Source of the DNA: Maylandia zebra | Lineage: Eukaryota; Chordata; Actinopteri; Cichliformes; Cichlidae | Length of the DNA: 64,000 nucleotides | Assembly: GCF_041146795.1 (NCBI RefSeq) | Contig: NC_135168.1 | Coordinates: 42,345,870-42,409,869 of the forward strand | Direction: 5' to 3' | Shown: positions 45,086-59,400 of the stretch, piece after piece | Position numbering within the stretch: position 1 is the first letter of the stretch | Layout: every line of letters begins with the position of its first letter | Translations under genes and position numbers: made by a program | The notes under the pieces: generated by a model | Told to the model about the DNA's origin: nothing | The model's database searches: none | Seen by the model: the letters and a program-made list of their open reading frames with translations, nothing else

Positions 45086-48000
45086 ACTGTACAACTCAAT
45101 ATCACTAAAACAAAACAAAAACAAAAAATCTGACTTTTATTTGTTTTATATCCATTATATATAAATTCAAATATTTCCAACTTTTTTTAATTTTTATTTT
45201 AATTTAAATTTTAAATACGACCCGCAAAAAAAATAATATACTTTAGTAAAAATGATGAGCTTTTCAAAAATTGATGTAAAAACAAAACACAACAAATTTA
45301 TACCTGACTCCAGAGTTCTTAATTCAAATTTAGAAGGTCTGTAATGTGTCTTCAATTTTTATTACTAGTTTGGAGTTATTCTCAAAATGAAGCTTACCAA
45401 AGTACACACATTTACTCTTCAACAAAACCAAAGGCCTTTTGCATTAATGAAAAAAGTAAATAATTGCAGACCTGTGTCACTGCTTGTGATACTATGGATT
45501 GTACAGAAAGCAGAAATATATAATAAAATAAAATAAAACTGTTTTACTTAAAAGCTCCTTACCTGCCTCAACTGTGTTTCACAAAACACCAAAAACAAAC
45601 AAATAAGCAAAAAATACTGAGGTTTTACTTTTAGGGGTCTCTTTCCCCATTTTCCTTTGAAAAAGCCCCCCCCCCCCCCCAAAAAAAAACAAAAAACAAA
45701 AAACAAAACAAACAACAACAAACAAAAAAACAAAAAGCAAAAAACAAACAAAAAAACCCAATTACATTAACTTATGCAGCACACCTTAACAAATCAAACA
45801 CAGCTACAACACTGTAACATGTGTTGACGCTGGTAGTAACCTATTATGCTAACATGTATTATCATCTGGAAGTAGCATTTGTTCAAAGAGTTCAAATCAC
45901 AATGCCATATTTATCATCTAGCAACAAAAAATGGAATTATATACATTTTTATTAATAATGAATAATGAAAAAATATGAATAATGAAGAATTTTTTCCATC
46001 TTTATATTTAACACTTTAAAATAGCTCAACACTGTACTGAAACACTGCAAGTGAACTTGTGTGGTAAAACCAAGTATCTATTTCACTACTGATGTACTAT
46101 ACCCCATGTTTCTGGGTTTGTAGCCTCTATAATTACCCACATCCTCACCCAGTAAGACTTACTTACTTTTAACCTTGTGGTTTATATCTTATGGGGACCA
46201 GTCTTAAATTCCGGTTAATATTAAATCATTAACCTTTATGATATTGAGTATGGCCATATAAAACTAAAATGTGACTACACCCCCCAGTGGTTGAGTTAAA
46301 ATACAACATCACTGATACTGATTATTCTTCAAAACACTTTTAACTTGCGTTTTTGTAATGATATCACGAGGACTTACGTTATTGCAAGATGTTTTAAACC
46401 TTTTTTTTTTCATATCTGACTATTTTATTTAATGAGATTAGAAATACAATATTTATAAATATATACTATAAATACTTAAAATTTACTGGTAATTCACAAA
46501 AATACCATGTTTAATGGTTTTATATAATAATTGTAATATGTTATAGTTAAAAATCTATGACACATTAAATTTCATCAACACAAACGTAACAGACGCCTCT
46601 TATTGAAAAGGGCTTTGTGAAAGCTTTGCTTTAAACACAGGATAGGACCTGGTTGCTTGAATGCAGTTGTTATTGTCGTACAGAGGAAGGAAATTATCAG
46701 GAGTTTCCTTCAAAAGAGGAAAGTGCCCCTTTCCTTTCTGGAGAAGCAAACAATTCTGTAGTGAAAGAGTTTGAGCAGTCATGAGGATCATCCCTGTTGG
46801 CCATTCATTTTAAAAGATCCTTCCACCATTGGAATGTTGAGGAATATACTTCAAATCAGTTTCTCAGGTAAGAAGAAAGATTACTAAATATTACTGTTTT
46901 GTAGATATTTGCTGTAATTTAACTCACACTGTCCCTTTTGCCAGATGATCGTTTTGCCAAACAATATAAACTGAAAGCATAAATTAGTTTAGATGCAAGA
47001 AGGGCCAATCATAAACAAGACGTATATTGCAAATATATGTTTTATGAAGTTAAATATATTTGTGATGAACATATGGAAAGTTAAAATATGTGAAGTGAAT
47101 GTTGAAGAAATGAAATTATTCACAGACTGCCTATTGAAAGACCTTTGTCTTTCCTTTGCCAGACAGAACTAAATACTGTCTTCAAACCTGTCTAATAATT
47201 TCCTAAATAGTATGCCATAGTCCATATGTTTGCTATACAGCAGTCTTGTCTGCTTCTTCAGCCATAAAATCACAGACTAAACACAATTTTCTGGCTTTCA
47301 TAGTAAGTTGACAACCGAATTTCCTTTCTACATAAACTGAGTTAAGAATGTAATAGCAAACTATTAGGTAGTCTTCTGTTTTAAAGGTTGAAATCTCTAT
47401 TGTGTGGAAAATCGAAGTGGCTTTTGGTGTGTGCACGTATAAGTGTACTTTCATGATTGTCATTTGAGTGCTTGTAATGAAGAGAGAACATAGTGTGTTA
47501 GTGTGTGTTTTTTTATGTTTTGATGGCATTTTCTTTGATTGGATCTTGGTAGTCTCTGCCCAACAAATCACATCACACATGTTGAGATACAAGCTCGTTC
47601 TTACATTTTCAAAATAAATAATTAGCTAGCATTCGTGATACATAATTAGATAGCAACAAACAAAAACAAGCAAACAAAGGAAAAGATCAAGGGATTTCAA
47701 GGAAGGCATTACATTAATTTAGTAGTTTGAATTTTTACACAATTTAATGTAATATATATCATTTAAGACATTTGACTGTCTGATCTTAATGTGACTGCTG
47801 CTCTAAACCGACCGCTTACATTCAGTGACTGACTAGGCATGCAGCTATGGTATGTGTAGTAGGGAGACAGATGTTGGACGATAATATAGTTGACCACGCC
47901 AATCTGGCATCTCACATTTCATGTGTTGTGCAGTGTACAGCTAGACTGTGCCCTTGACTTCTGTGCAAACAAAAGCAATGACCCATTGCGATGTCACTGT

Positions 48001-48708
48001 GCATTATAGCATACTTGGACTTTCTAATGTATTTTTTCATTAAGAATCCATTCTGTTGTCATGATGCATTATTGGTAGCATTTTGAAAAACTGTTGGATT
48101 GGATGTTTTATGAGACTTTTTTTTTCACACAACTGTTTTAATATTCCTTTCACACATCTAGTCAGGATACAATTCCCCACATCTGCACCTTGATTTAAAA
48201 AAAAATATCTTATAAAACATTAAATCCAGCTTCTAGACTAAGATGAATTAATATGTGGAGAATATATTTGCAGTGGAAAAGGGAAAATTTAAAGTTTCAC
48301 TGAGTCCTGTCTAAGCTTCTGCATTCAAATTAGGAGAAAATCACTGTCTGATGTATTCAAGTAAGAAACTGTCTTGGAGAAAGTTGCATAGTGTTTTGAA
48401 AGCTTCATCTGTAAGGATATATGGTAGAGGGTGATGAAGAAGAGTGCCGCAGGTAGTTCTAGCTTGCATGCTAGTTCGCTTTCATGTTAAACTGCAAAGG
48501 AGAACATTCATTTCCAGCACTGTTTTGCTACTGAAACACACAATTGCACAATGTAGTTTTTGTTGGTACACATCAAAAGTTGTTTTTTCTTACAAAAATG
48601 ACTCTTGTCTTGTAAAGTACATTAAAGGGTAGTGAAAACCTGGAAATTTGAATATACTGATGCAAATCTGACAACATATTTAAGGAACTTTTAATCCACA
48701 AAACCTTA
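45086..48708. other. Unassigned intergenic sequence
   Basis: Very AT-rich. Contains C/A homopolymer tracts at 45,667-45,690 and CAAAA-type low-complexity sequence to 45,760. No coding frame with family features (the longest, 119 codons on the minus strand at 47,233-47,592, shows none). Confidence 0.4.
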
Positions 48709-50080
48709 ATTTTAACTAGAGATGGACTGATCCGATATTACGTATCGGTATCGGTCCGATACTGACGTAAATGACTGTATCGGATATCGGAGAAAAATAA
48801 AAAATGTAATCCGATCCATTAAATATCAAAAAAGCACCTCACAAAACTTTCGACAAGGCGTAACTCTCCTCATAACCGTAGCACGTGGGAGCAGTGTGGT
48901 GATAGAGCGGCTACCAATCCGGCATTTCATCTCCGAGGAAGTGATCCCAGAGAGAAGTAAAGCAAGTGTGTAAGTTCATCTCTGAATGTTTGTAAAGCAT
49001 TCCCGCGTTAAGCTTAACAACCGATATATGGAGCGACTGCCTCTTCTCTCCCCCTCCGTCTTCTGCTGCTACTTCAATCATGAAACTGATCAGTGATCAG
49101 CTGATCGGCTTTTCTGTCGCGAGTCCGTCTCTCTTGTTTGTTTATCTCCCAGAAAGAGGACACCAGCGGCTGAATAACAGAAGCACGTTTAAGCTTGATA
49201 ATCTGTTGCTAGAATTTATTTAATATTACTTTCTAGACCAGGATTCTTTTCTACGTAGCTGACGGCTGGTAACTGTACAGGGGCGGATCTAGCAAAGTTT
49301 AGCCAGGGGGGCCGATAGGGCATTAACAGGGAGAAGGGGGCACAAAGACATACTTTTCTTTCTTATTCTTATTTAAAATGTTGAGCTTTTATTAAATAAT
49401 TATCTGAATCTTACACCCAAAGTTTTACTCTGATGTAAAATGAATAGAAGTCCATTACTGTATATAGTAACTATTAAGTCTAATATACCCTAGTAAGCTA
49501 TAGTACTTTTTCCTTTGGGAAGGTACCATCTGTGCAGTCTGCAGTTCTGTTGAAGAACGATGTTGAATCTATTTAATTATTCTTGAAAAATAATTTATTT
49601 CTGTGCAATTATTTTCACACTGCATCAAATTAAATTTGATTACTTCGATTAAGCATCATGAGGTGGAGGGTGGGGGGTGGTTCCTTATTTTTTCGTTTTT
49701 TTTTTTTTTGCTGGGAGTTTTAGAGCCCTATTAGTTAGGTTGCTTACTCTTTAAAATACCAGAATAGGGAGGATGGAGTAGGTTTAAGTTTATTAGATTG
49801 ATCAGTATTGCTGAACTATGAAATATTTTGGGTGCAGTGCATTTTTTGCATACAGGTATAACAGAATAGCTTTAGTGTTTTGTTTTGTTTTTTTGTTGTT
49901 GTTTTTTTTAACTTGAGTATGAACTTATACAAAAAGCAGCAAGATATTAAAAAAACAGTTTTATTGATTAAAAAACACACTATATCGGATTCATATCGGT
50001 ATCGGCCGATATCCAAATTTATGATATCGGTATTGGTATCGGACATAAAAAAGTGGTATTGTGCCATCTCTAATTTTAAC
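48709..50080. mobile_element. hAT-type DNA transposon, non-autonomous, with 8-bp target duplication
   Basis: The element spans 48,717-50,072. It starts TAGAGATGG and ends CCATCTCTA, a perfect 9-bp inverted terminus. Subterminal CCGATATTACGTATCGGTATCGG and CGGTATCGGCCGATATCC motifs follow inside each end in inverted arrangement. It is flanked by identical 8-bp repeats ATTTTAAC at 48,709-48,716 and 50,073-50,080. Eight-base duplications and this terminus are typical of hAT elements. At 1,356 bp with no transposase frame it depends on another copy for movement. A CAGGGGCGGATCTAGC motif at about 49,278 may mark a nested element. Confidence 0.85.
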
Positions 50081-51330
50081 AGATGAAAAGGTTTGGAGAA
50101 ATCATTTTGCAAGTTAACTTTAGTGTATGGCTGTATGTTTGATCAGAGAAAATGCCAAAGCAATTAAGAAAAACTAATACAATATTGTACATGGCAGACC
50201 TCTGTTTTGTTTCTGCAATACATGTATTTTCCTTGTAAAGGTACATTTAGCTGTGTGCACTGATGGTAACTGACAGTGGAATTTTATGGTAGATTTAAAG
50301 ACTCAAAGAGCTTGTTTTGAAATAGACAAAGGAAACAGACTAGAATTTTTAATCCTTTGATAATGTCATTGGCAATGCACAACCTCCTAGAGCAATATAT
50401 TTAAGCATATTTTAGAGGTAAAAATAAATTTAATATATGTGCAACTGCCCCAACAAATAACCCATATTTTAGCTCGAGCTGATCAAGGAGGATAAAGGCA
50501 TTTTGAGAGGGTTTCCTCTCACTTTTTTGAGTGAAGTAAATATTGGGCATAAATACACAAAGACATTGCTGCATTATCATTTTCATCTATTTCACAGTAG
50601 TAAAAGTGAAACTTGTTGTAACTTTGTAATACAGCAATAAAATCTGTGAAAATAGTAGTGGGAAGCTAAGGTGCAAAACATTAAATCTGACTGAGCTATT
50701 CCATTGCAGAAATACATAAAACATCCTGATCCTATTCAGATAAAAAAAAAGGTGTTATAAAGTATTCACCACTAATTTTCCTAGTTTACAATGGGTAACA
50801 AATGAAATAAAAAATCTATAAATGCTGTCCAAACATATACACTGTTGTTCTGTCACTTTTACTTTGAAATATGTTCAAGTATATGTTAGAAAGGAACAGT
50901 AAAATATAATGCCTGACTGCGGAAGAAGGTTTGTAATGACCTTGAAGGCTCATCAGTATGTAGTCTTTTCACTTGTAATTATAGGGGGCTTTCAAGACAG
51001 TGAAGGGGAATATATTTTTTCTGCATGGGCACCTACATTGACACATTCTCCCATGAGATTCTGTTTGATGTGAAAATGGCAGACTGCATAAATGTGTGTA
51101 TTAGTGTGAAATTAATTTCTCTGCCATTTAACAGCGTGAGGTGATATGTGGTGCTTATTTGTTTGAGATTAATGTATCTCATATTTTCTGTTTATAGACA
51201 AGCATGAATGTGCATCCACGTAGATTAATGTAATAAGAGCCCCTGCAAATGATCCTAGCATGTAGAACTAGTATATAGTAGTTAGCTAGCTTCCTGTGTT
51301 CCTCATTCAACAAGCAGTGATTTACTTTGT
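50081..51330. other. Unassigned sequence upstream of klhl4
   Basis: AT-rich, with no recognised repeat or gene. Regulatory sequence for klhl4 may lie here, but no site can be pinned down. Confidence 0.35.
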
Positions 51331-51896
51331 TACGGTGTGACCTCATCATCTAGGTTCTACGATACCCCACCTCCACCTCACAGCAAGAGCAGCCAGCTCA
51401 CATACACATACAGAGAACATACTCATGGTCACACACAGAACAGAATCGAAGGGGTCTATGCAGAGCTGGAGAGAAAGAGAGAGAGAGAAAGAGCGAGAGA
51501 GAAAGCGAAACAGACGAGGCGAAGGGGAGGGAGTGTGGATCATGCATGTGCATTAACTCAGCACAGCAGCAGCAGCAGCAGCAGCAGCAACAAACAGAAA
51601 CAGCAGCACAGGAGGAAAAAAGAGAAAGAAAGACAGAGAGGGGGAACTGGAGGGAGGGTTGTAGTCTAAGGCACAAGAACAATAGCTGCAGAGGACTGCT
51701 TTCCATCTCCACTAAAAGAACAACGGAGGAGTAATAGAAGGAGGAGGGGGTGGTCATGATAGTAATGAGACAATAACGGAAGAGAAGAGGCACACTGTAG
51801 TCAGTGAGGACTGAAACCAAGGCTCTTCTCTTCTCTGCTCTCCATGTTTTTGGGGACTCAACGTTCCCTTGCCTTATTCTCCAAACCCAGAGGAGG
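51331..51896 (+). promoter_or_regulatory. klhl4: Probable klhl4 promoter / 5' leader
   Basis: Purine-rich sequence with (GA)n and GAAAGA tracts, a (CAG)8 repeat at 51,564-51,587 and several out-of-frame ATGs before the start codon. An upstream frame from ATG 51,546 to 51,734 would read the CAG tract as ten glutamines. No TATA box or transcription start can be assigned. Confidence 0.45.
51564..51587 (+). repeat. (CAG)8 trinucleotide repeat
   Basis: Eight perfect CAG units followed by CAACAA, about 310 bp upstream of the klhl4 start codon. Confidence 0.92.
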
Positions 51897-52357
51897 ATGT
51901 CTGTGTCAGGGAAGAAGGAATTTGACGTGAAACAGATCCTCAGGCTTCGCTGGCGCTGGTTCAGCCATTCATCCCAAGGTTCGGCTGGTGGAGGAGGCGG
52001 TGGGGTTGGTGGTGGAGGAGGTTACATTCAGCAGGATGGCCTGGACCACAGAGGAACGCCTGTCCAGGGACGACTGAAAAGTCACTCGCGGGAAAGAGGT
52101 GTTGGAGGTCTCCGGAAGACTAACAGCCCAGTACACAGCATCTTGGCACCAACGCCAGGCCCCACACCTGTCTATGTCAGAGCAGGTCATCAATCATGGC
52201 ATCATCAGCAGAGCACCATCCAAGGTTCCCAGGCCAGCGAAGATTCTTCAAAGAACAGTTCTTCTCCCAGTACAACAAGGAAAGATGACACAAACACTGG
52301 CCAAGAAGATGTAAAGAGTTCCACAGAAGACCCTGCAGAGCTGGAGGCCAGAGAAAG
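51897..52357 (+). CDS. klhl4: klhl4 exon 1 (N-terminal region)
   Basis: Codes residues 1-153 and two bases of residue 154. Ser-, Gly- and Gln-rich beyond the conserved first 23 residues; no folded domain is expected. Donor GAGAAAG|GTATGA. Confidence 0.9.
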
Positions 52358-55300
52358 GTATGACTGTTATTAGGTGTTAGAAATTAGGAGACTGTGTAAA
52401 GTGCTATAACGGTCACTTTTGATCATATACTCAGTTAGCAGACACTGGTTATGGGATGCTCTTTTATAAATACATGGTTTCTTCAGGTTTCACAGTGAAA
52501 ATATAGCTACTGAATAAAATAAGCAACTGAAAAAAAAAGAAATATTACACATTAGGCAGTATCCCCTTGATTAAATTTTTAAAAAGTGTTTGTTGTTATC
52601 AGTAAAAAAAAGAGAACAACCCAACTTTAAATAATAAAGATATAACAGTCATACTTAAAAATGGCTAAACATTGTGAAACTGCATTTTAACTTAAATATT
52701 AGCTGTGCCATTATGCATGTAGATCCTCTAATTATGCAAAGATTAAATGAACTGCACAGCCATCATTTTCCAGTTTACTCAGGCTATTCAGCTTCTACCA
52801 TGGCTCACCTGGGGACAGCTCACTCTCATTGTCCACAGCATGTTAGGCAGGATGAACCAATAAAACATCCTTTTAATTATTCATTGAACTGAAAGCTGAG
52901 GCTTTTCCTGCTCCTCTGACTGTGTTGTGGTCCAGGTTACATGCACAGTATTCCTTTGAAAGAGTGTTTTTGTTTTAACAAGGCACACTATGGCATTCTA
53001 CTATAGAAATATAAAAGGATAGCCGGAAGGAGTGATTACATCACATAACAAGTACTGGACCTATAAAAAGAAGAAGCAGTGCAATCGCATGAATTATCTA
53101 GACTGCCGAGCACAACTACATCCACTTTATGAGCTAAAAGCTATTCAAGCTAGTGGTTGGTATATGATGTTTGATTTATTTTCTAGCAGAATGTTATTAC
53201 AAATCCTATACTGAAGTGAGTTTTACAGCTATAAATCCTTCCCCCTGCCTTTTCATGTTGTGTTTTTCCTCTGACTTCCATGTGATCCTACAGCTTCTTC
53301 CAGGAAGTAAATAGGTTAGAGTTCTATATGTGTGTTGCTGTGTGTGTGTGTGTGTGTTTGCACGCGTGCACACACTGTCTGGCAGAAGACTAAAAGCACG
53401 TCATATTAAAGATGAAAAGACCAAGTTTCCTTTTATCTCGGCTGTGACATTCTAAGGTGAATTGGTCCTTAAGCATTGCTGATTTCTGTACGCTTTTGTT
53501 CTGTACACCTGGTGAGGAAGTGAACAATGAAAGTAAACCTTCCCCTATGTTTTTGTACAGAGCTCAGTGAGAAAAAAGCACCTAATTCCCAATACATAGT
53601 CTCTACCTACAGCCAAAAACGTGTCAATATGAATTGAATAGATATCACAGTCAGTGGATGGTTTGGTTCTCGGGGAAGAACATGAATAATTCTCAGCTAA
53701 GGTACAGTTTTGGAATCAATTCAACATCCTGCACTGTGTGTTGGCATAATTGGCAGATGTTCATATTTTTTGAGTCCCTATGTGTGAAAAGTGCATGCAT
53801 AAAAGATGTGACTCACAGTAAAAATGTGTAACGGTCTGGCTCTCGGGGACCTTGAGTTCATGCTGGTCATGTAAAATACAGCACAGTCGTCACATTCACA
53901 CGATTTTGAAATATTAAAATGGTTCTGTTTGTGTTGGAGCATATACTCTGCTCTTATGTGTTTGATTGTAGCCTTATTCATTTAAGACATTATCATGACT
54001 TATTTTACATTTTGTTTTGCCAGCCTAACCTGTGAAAAATCGAAACAGAACACGACTCTTCAGTACTGACAGACATTTCATCATTTCCCATGTTAAAATT
54101 CGCCCTGTGAGCAAATGCTTTATATGATGACGAGTCCAATATTTTTTGATCATTCAGTACAATAAATAGTTGGAAAGTAAAATTTAGTCGTGAGCAGTTA
54201 TTGCAGAAATAAATAGGTGCATTGCATAATGCCACTTTTCAGTCACGGCTGTGCTTAATGGAAATACACCAACTCAATAACTGTGAAGGAGTACTTGCTG
54301 GAAATGACTTTGGGATGGATGTACGATGTAGCCTGGTGAATTACACCAGTGGCTGTGTCACACATCATGGCTCACATGTTCATCTGCAGCTAAGCAGATG
54401 TATGGATGTCACTGAGATATGCACATTCATTTACTCTACCAGCTGGGTGGCCTTATTATGTCTCACATCATAAATCCTTGACACATAATTTGTGACAATC
54501 CCTCAGGCTGAATCTCACAAATGAGTTCTGCTGGCAGTGAAAAACACAAAAGTTTGGCCTTTTGCTACAGCTAGGAAATACCTGTCAATCATTTTGAGAT
54601 ATATGCCACTCAGTGACTAGTTTTCATTCATATAATGTCTTCGTCCCACCATTTTCTTTCATTCATAGTAGAATTCAACTCAGATTACTGTCAAACTGAA
54701 TTATCTGGGAAATTCAATGAAAACTGTGCACCTCTTGTGGCTGTATATTTACAAGATTATATGTAATGTTGTTATACCAAAACATATAGAAAGACAAAAA
54801 AACTGACACATGCAATGAGTATTTAGATAATAACACAAAAAGTCAGTGACACATTTATGCTGTGGTTACAAAACATTTGCTGTCCAAGTTACTTCTACAT
54901 ACTGTGTGTGGAAGCTATTGAATCAAATGTAGTGTAGTAAATGGGTTGCTGTTTCCCACACTTGCTCTTAATGCCCCAAATGCTGCATCTACATACTATA
55001 TATTTGCTCTGTCCTCGTGACTCTCATCCAAATAGCTTCTTTCTACAGTTGACAGAAAATATATGGCAGAAGTTAACCTGAATGGAATGGAAACCCTGAC
55101 CTTTCCCACATAAACACTAACAGTGGCTTGAGTCAGCGTGCTGTTACTATGAATGATATCTCAATTCCCTCTCCACCACCTTGGAAAAGAAATACCACCA
55201 CCTTACCCCCTGTCAGCAGCAGTAATTCAGATATTTGTCCAGTTCTTCATAATGGCACAAGGCTTATTAGGTCTATGTGTGACACATCCAGTTGATGCAT

Positions 55301-56363
55301 CCTTAAGATATTTGTAAACTGCAAAACACAAACTTTCTGTTGTAATCTTTAAATTACACCCGGAGGGTTTAGGTGATTGTGTTATTGCCTGTAATAAATT
55401 GTGAATGTTGTTTGCCCAATCAGCGTTCTGTATGCCAAAGGCAATCTTAGATGGAAGCTAAAGATGAAGCCAGAATTAACATAAAAAATTTCTTTGTGCT
55501 TTGAGCAATACTGAGAAGACACGCATTATGTGCCGCCCACATTTGGTAATTTCTGTTCAAATGAGACATGAATTTTTATGAATTTTCCGTGGATACCATA
55601 GAAGGGGGCATGACTTGGTTCAGCAGTTTCACTCATAGCACTTTGCACTGAAATAGATTAAGGAGGTGCAGACTGCGATCAGTTTTATAATTATGACAGA
55701 CTAAAATATAAATCAATCACAATATGCACAATTACATAGCATTGGTAAGATTTAGGAAAATGCCACGTTTACCACATTTAGTGGCCCCCTTGTAAAGTAT
55801 AGAAACTTTAAAGTTACAACTATAAACATTATATAACAAGTACCTTTAAATATCCAGTATATACAAGGTTCCATTGAAATGGTAAAATGGTAAATGGTCT
55901 GTATTTGTATAGCGCTTTACTAGTCCCTAAGGACCCCAAAGCGCTTTACACATCCAGTCATCCACCCATTCACACACACATTCACACACTGGTGATGGCA
56001 AGCTACATTGTAGCCACAGCCACCCTGGGGCGCACTGACACTGCTGTAAGATCACTGACTAATTTATTTAGCCACGAACATCAGATTTATATAAATTATG
56101 CACAATCCACAATATGACATCCTCATACCTTATGCAAGTTAACCTGCCACCAGCAAAGCAGTAAGGAGATTTCTGCTAAGATCTGCACATTTTTTCACTT
56201 ACAGGACGCCCCCAGCTCCTAATACACACATGTGCATGTGTTTCTACATTTGTGAGGACACTCATCTCTTACCCTTTTTGTTTTCTCTTGTTTTGCTTTC
56301 ATGACCTCTGGGATCACTGAAAATATTTAGGGAGACAAAATACTATTGCTGTGCCCCCCCCCC

Positions 56364-56402
<39 letters not shown>

Positions 56403-59400
56403 ACACCCACACACCCTTCTGCTAACTGCATTCACCCTGGCCCATTCGACTACAGTCAGAGCAGATTTCACAAGCTATGGTGGTAATGGGTATGCCCACA
56501 ATAACAATGGCACAGGAAGAAAAAAAAGACATCACCAAAAAGCTGCAATCTTCAGTGACACGGGGAAAAAAAGCAGAGAGAAAACTATGTTTGTGCAAAA
56601 ATATCATCTCAGTCTCGATGCCTGGATCAAGTTATTACAGCCAGTGTATAAAATCTTTCCAACATAAAGCCCAGTGGCAGTATACTGACTGTCAGAGTAC
56701 AGAAAGAAAAGGATCTCATTGAATATATAGAGCTGGCACAAGCTGTATTTGTAGGAATTGTTGGATTTTCCACACAACTCAAGCTACTCAGTAGAATTCT
56801 GGGGAAAATGGCTGCTCTAATCCATTTTCAAAGATTCATTTCACATTTGGCACTCACATAGAGAGATGGAGTTGACATCAGTTGGAATAAGAACGAAAAT
56901 TTCAACAACATATCTGACACATAAATTTATAGCTAAAAAGGTTTAAAAGCTGATGACAAAACTACATAAACAGTCTAACAATCCTTCAGGTATTTTAAAT
57001 GACCTGCTGTCTATTATTATTTATTCATGTATTGTTTGCATGTATTTATCTGTATCTTGTGGTCAAAAGTTACACAATTGGGCTACAAGTCCTGACAAAT
57101 GCAATAAATATTGCATTGCCTCTGCCTCACCTGCATAGTGGAATTTTTAAATATGCAGTGTCTCAGAAGCAATTAGTCACACTGTGGTGTGATAGCTCTG
57201 AGAGGGTGTGAGGAGCATATGACAAGACTTGGGGTGATATGTGCTCAGTGAAGGAAAACTGATGTAGTATAAGGTGTGATGATAAATAAGGCAGAATCTC
57301 CAATTCTGTTCTAGTTTTTCTTATTGTGTTTTGTCTTATTATTTAACTTCTTATAGTTTTGACTTTAAGTAGATGCAAAAAAAAAATGCTTCAGTTTGTA
57401 CAGTACAAAAGAAATCTGGATGCTCGCTGACAATGCGGCTTTATGTGGATTGCTTTGTAGTGTGCCTTGTGCAATGTAGAGCATTGTCTGTAGGGCAGCT
57501 TCTTTGGAGATGGGTGTTCTAGGGTTTTAGTGCCTCTATAAAAATGGGCTATACCTGTGATGATCCAGCCCACTATTGGAAGCAAAATATACACCTCAGA
57601 GCAAATTTACTGCTCCCTAGAATGTGATACCAAAGCAATTAGTGTCGGAGAGATTGGTAGGCATGAAAAATCCTTACAGCATGCCTTGGAGCCAATACAA
57701 AGGCAATGCATCTCAGTTTTATGGCCCAACTGTTTATTCAGTCTTGTTTGGTGTTCCTCTCCAAGACTCTGGAGTCAGTGGGGAATATCATGACAGGGCA
57801 ATAAATTACATTTGAATTTAGCATAAAGTCTCCCAATAAAGCTTAGACCATAGGATATGGTATAACTAGTGTGCTGTATAAACAATGCCTGGATGGAAAA
57901 TGTTTTAGCTTTTAATAGTGAAAGAGGAGAAAGTCACACGCTCGGCTGAAAATTTTTATGATATTAATCAGGATATCAATAAAACGCCCTCCATCTTTCC
58001 TGCAGTATCAATCCCACTGCATGCCAATATATTGCTCTGCCAAGCTTTACAGGGTTTTCGGTTCATTTGTATTGACAAATCTGTAACTTCACTGGTTTAT
58101 GCAGCTCTCATATCAGCATATGAGTAGTAATGAGCGGGGGACATAAAGTGTTGCTTAAAATAGCAGTGACATTTTTTTTTCTTGAGCACTATCAGTCTTT
58201 ACACAGTAGAAGCGCCATGAGATGACTGTAAATTCCCCCAGAGAGACGGCTTGGGTGTTTATGTAGCATAACAAACAACTCTAAATGTCATTGAGTAGAC
58301 TTTTCCTGTGAAGGACACCAAAGCGACTGGGCTGCAATATTTGCCATGAGTGTGAGGGATTACTCGGATGCCTATAAAACAGCATGTAATCTAGCAGCCT
58401 ATGGGGACGGGGACTCAGCCTTACCACAATGCTGTGAGGAACAGGCTGGTTCACTTGTTAAGTCGCTGTTTTTTTGGAAAACACACATGCACACCCAGAT
58501 ATGCAGAGGCACACAGGAACAGGCAAAAAGGCATGCGCGCATTCTCGCTGCAAAGCTGTTGCATTGATTGTGCTGCTGGCTTGTCCCATTGGACTGCAGT
58601 GCTTAGTTATCCACTTATGTGTGGAGTTTAGTCCATAAGAGTTTTAATTTCAGCTTAGAGTGGCAAGAAAGATGCAGATTCACTGCAGGGAAAAAAGGAT
58701 TCAGGAGTGCAATGTGTCCAAATAAGCTCTTTTGTGTCGTTGGTAATTTGCTGTTTATCTTGCTGTGTACAGCTATTTAATTTTGTTTTTAGTTCATATT
58801 TGGACAGATAAAGTTAACAGCAAGTGAGAGTAATACACTTTCTTGAATAATTTGTCACAGCGCTGCTAACTTGTGTTTCCTGTCTTCTAGAAATGGAGTC
58901 GCTGCTCCTACATTGGTATTAGATTTCATAAATGACAAAATCATGCAAAAAAAATAAATAAATAAACAAAAGCAAATAATAAAAAAATCCAGATGAATGG
59001 CTGAATTAAACAGATCACAAGCAGATCCACTGAGTGAACACAATGGATCTGCTGATACGTCTATTCAGCAGCATATTTTTTCCCCATTTAAAACTAGTAG
59101 ATTAATGTTTTTGCTTTGTTCCCTAGGCAGCTTTTGAAATTAAAAAAAAAGTCTCTTTTAATTTTCTGATGATGGGAAAGGTATACAAATTCTGTGTTCA
59201 CTGGTTTGCATCCTAATTTCTATTCCACTGTGATCTAATTACACCATTGCCCAGCCGTATTCCTGCATTACAGCTTATTCATGGACAAACCCTGTGATCC
59301 ATTGCATGATGTTGTCAATATTGGAGCCCTTAGTTGAATGGCTGAATTAAAGAGATCACATGAAATCTCTTGAATGCTAAGAACCATTGTGTTCCCTCAG

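Noticed and set aside
46600..46867. Possible upstream klhl4 exon ending at TTTCTCAG|GTAAGAAG (46,867)
   Set aside because: A good donor-like sequence, but with no acceptor, promoter or conserved content to support it. A single consensus donor is expected by chance at this scale.
47233..47592. 119-codon minus-strand ORF between ahnak and klhl4
   Set aside because: No family features and a composition typical of AT-rich intergenic DNA.
51337..51820. 110- and 140-codon ORFs over the klhl4 leader
   Set aside because: Low-complexity purine/pyrimidine tracts lacking stops in several frames; only the ATG-initiated upstream frame at 51,546 is noted as a curiosity.
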